Source of the DNA: Streptococcus australis
GTDB lineage: Bacteria; Bacillota; Bacilli; Lactobacillales; Streptococcaceae
Direction: 5' to 3'
DNA: 64,000 nucleotides
NCBI RefSeq assembly: GCF_015553625.1
Contig: NZ_JADNGY010000007.1
Span: forward strand, 51,651 to 115,650
Within the stretch, counting starts at the first letter, position 1. Each line of letters opens with the position of its first letter. Below the pieces are notes generated by a model, which saw only the letters and a program-made list of their open reading frames with translations, was not told where the DNA came from and did not search any database. A program made the position numbers and the translations under genes. Below, piece by piece: positions 63,944 to 64,000 of the stretch.

Positions 63944-64000
63944 GTTGTCGCGCGAGAGCGACAAAGACCTTTGAAAACTGAACAAGACGAACCAATGTGC
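63944..64000 (+). ncRNA. rRNA operon leader (5' part, before 16S rRNA)
   Basis: The leader has the stem GTCGC / GCGAC (about 63947-63962) and the boxA-like antitermination segment within AAAGACCTTTGAAAACTGA. The 16S rRNA gene itself begins downstream of the window. Confidence 0.8.

Overview
The window looks like the chromosome of an oral or commensal Streptococcus (mitis/sanguinis/parasanguinis type). The reasons are a pneumococcus-like order of housekeeping blocks, strong AAGGAGG ribosome sites, extended -10 (TGnTATAAT) promoters, a Na+-type V-ATPase operon, CiaR-driven csRNA genes, a WalR/VicR box, a CodY box and a Lactobacillales-type L17 downstream element. I cannot name the species from this sequence alone.

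Layout. Positions 1-4.4 kb hold the tail of a sialic-acid utilisation locus: a sugar ABC permease end, a Gfo/Idh/MocA oxidoreductase, N-acetylneuraminate lyase and a ROK kinase, with a convergent RpiR-type regulator. Positions 4.5-13.9 kb hold a complete V-type Na+-ATPase operon (ntpF-I-K-E-C-G-A-B-D) with a GNAT acetyltransferase gene translationally coupled between ntpG and ntpA. Positions 13.9-20.4 kb hold a LysM cell-wall protein with a VicR box, a CynX/NimT-type MFS carrier, a repeat-rich intergenic region with a minus-strand csRNA, a MIP18-family Fe-S protein, CodY-boxed ilvD, and rpmF-rpmG.

Positions 20.4-28.5 kb are accessory. Clustered TTCACTAC repeats follow the 3' end of rpmG. An AT-rich three-gene ABC-2 exporter operon led by a 67-aa ORF comes next, then an isolated copy of the 3' end of rpsI with its terminator. 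After these are a membrane protein/XRE regulator pair with a double palindromic operator, an SdpR/SdpI-like repressor-immunity pair, and an LPXTG surface protein with a long Thr stalk.

Positions 28.9-47.3 kb are mostly core: asnA, hisS, a large membrane protein, the anaerobic ribonucleotide reductase cluster (nrdD, a small ORF, two GNATs, nrdG), thrC, a MATE carrier, a HAD phosphatase, a plus-strand csRNA plus a tiny ORF, polA, a CoA-binding protein, a DUF975 protein and tgt. Positions 47.6-62.5 kb are the S10-spc-alpha ribosomal protein superoperon, with secY, adk, infA and rpoA, ending in an L17DE RNA element and terminator. A glutamate-cysteine ligase-like gene follows, and the window ends in the promoter and leader of an rRNA operon whose 16S gene lies just outside.

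The most interesting material is non-coding. A roughly 115-bp two-hairpin repeat occurs three times with compensatory base changes. A second structured repeat flanks rpsH inside the spc operon with compensatory stem changes. Two inverted CiaR-box small-RNA genes lie 24 kb apart. A 25-bp RNA stem immediately precedes adk. polA and the ligase gene have -10 boxes so close to ATG that they look leaderless. The 20.4-24.1 kb segment carries attachment-site-like scars of lost or rearranged integrative elements around an unexplained exporter.
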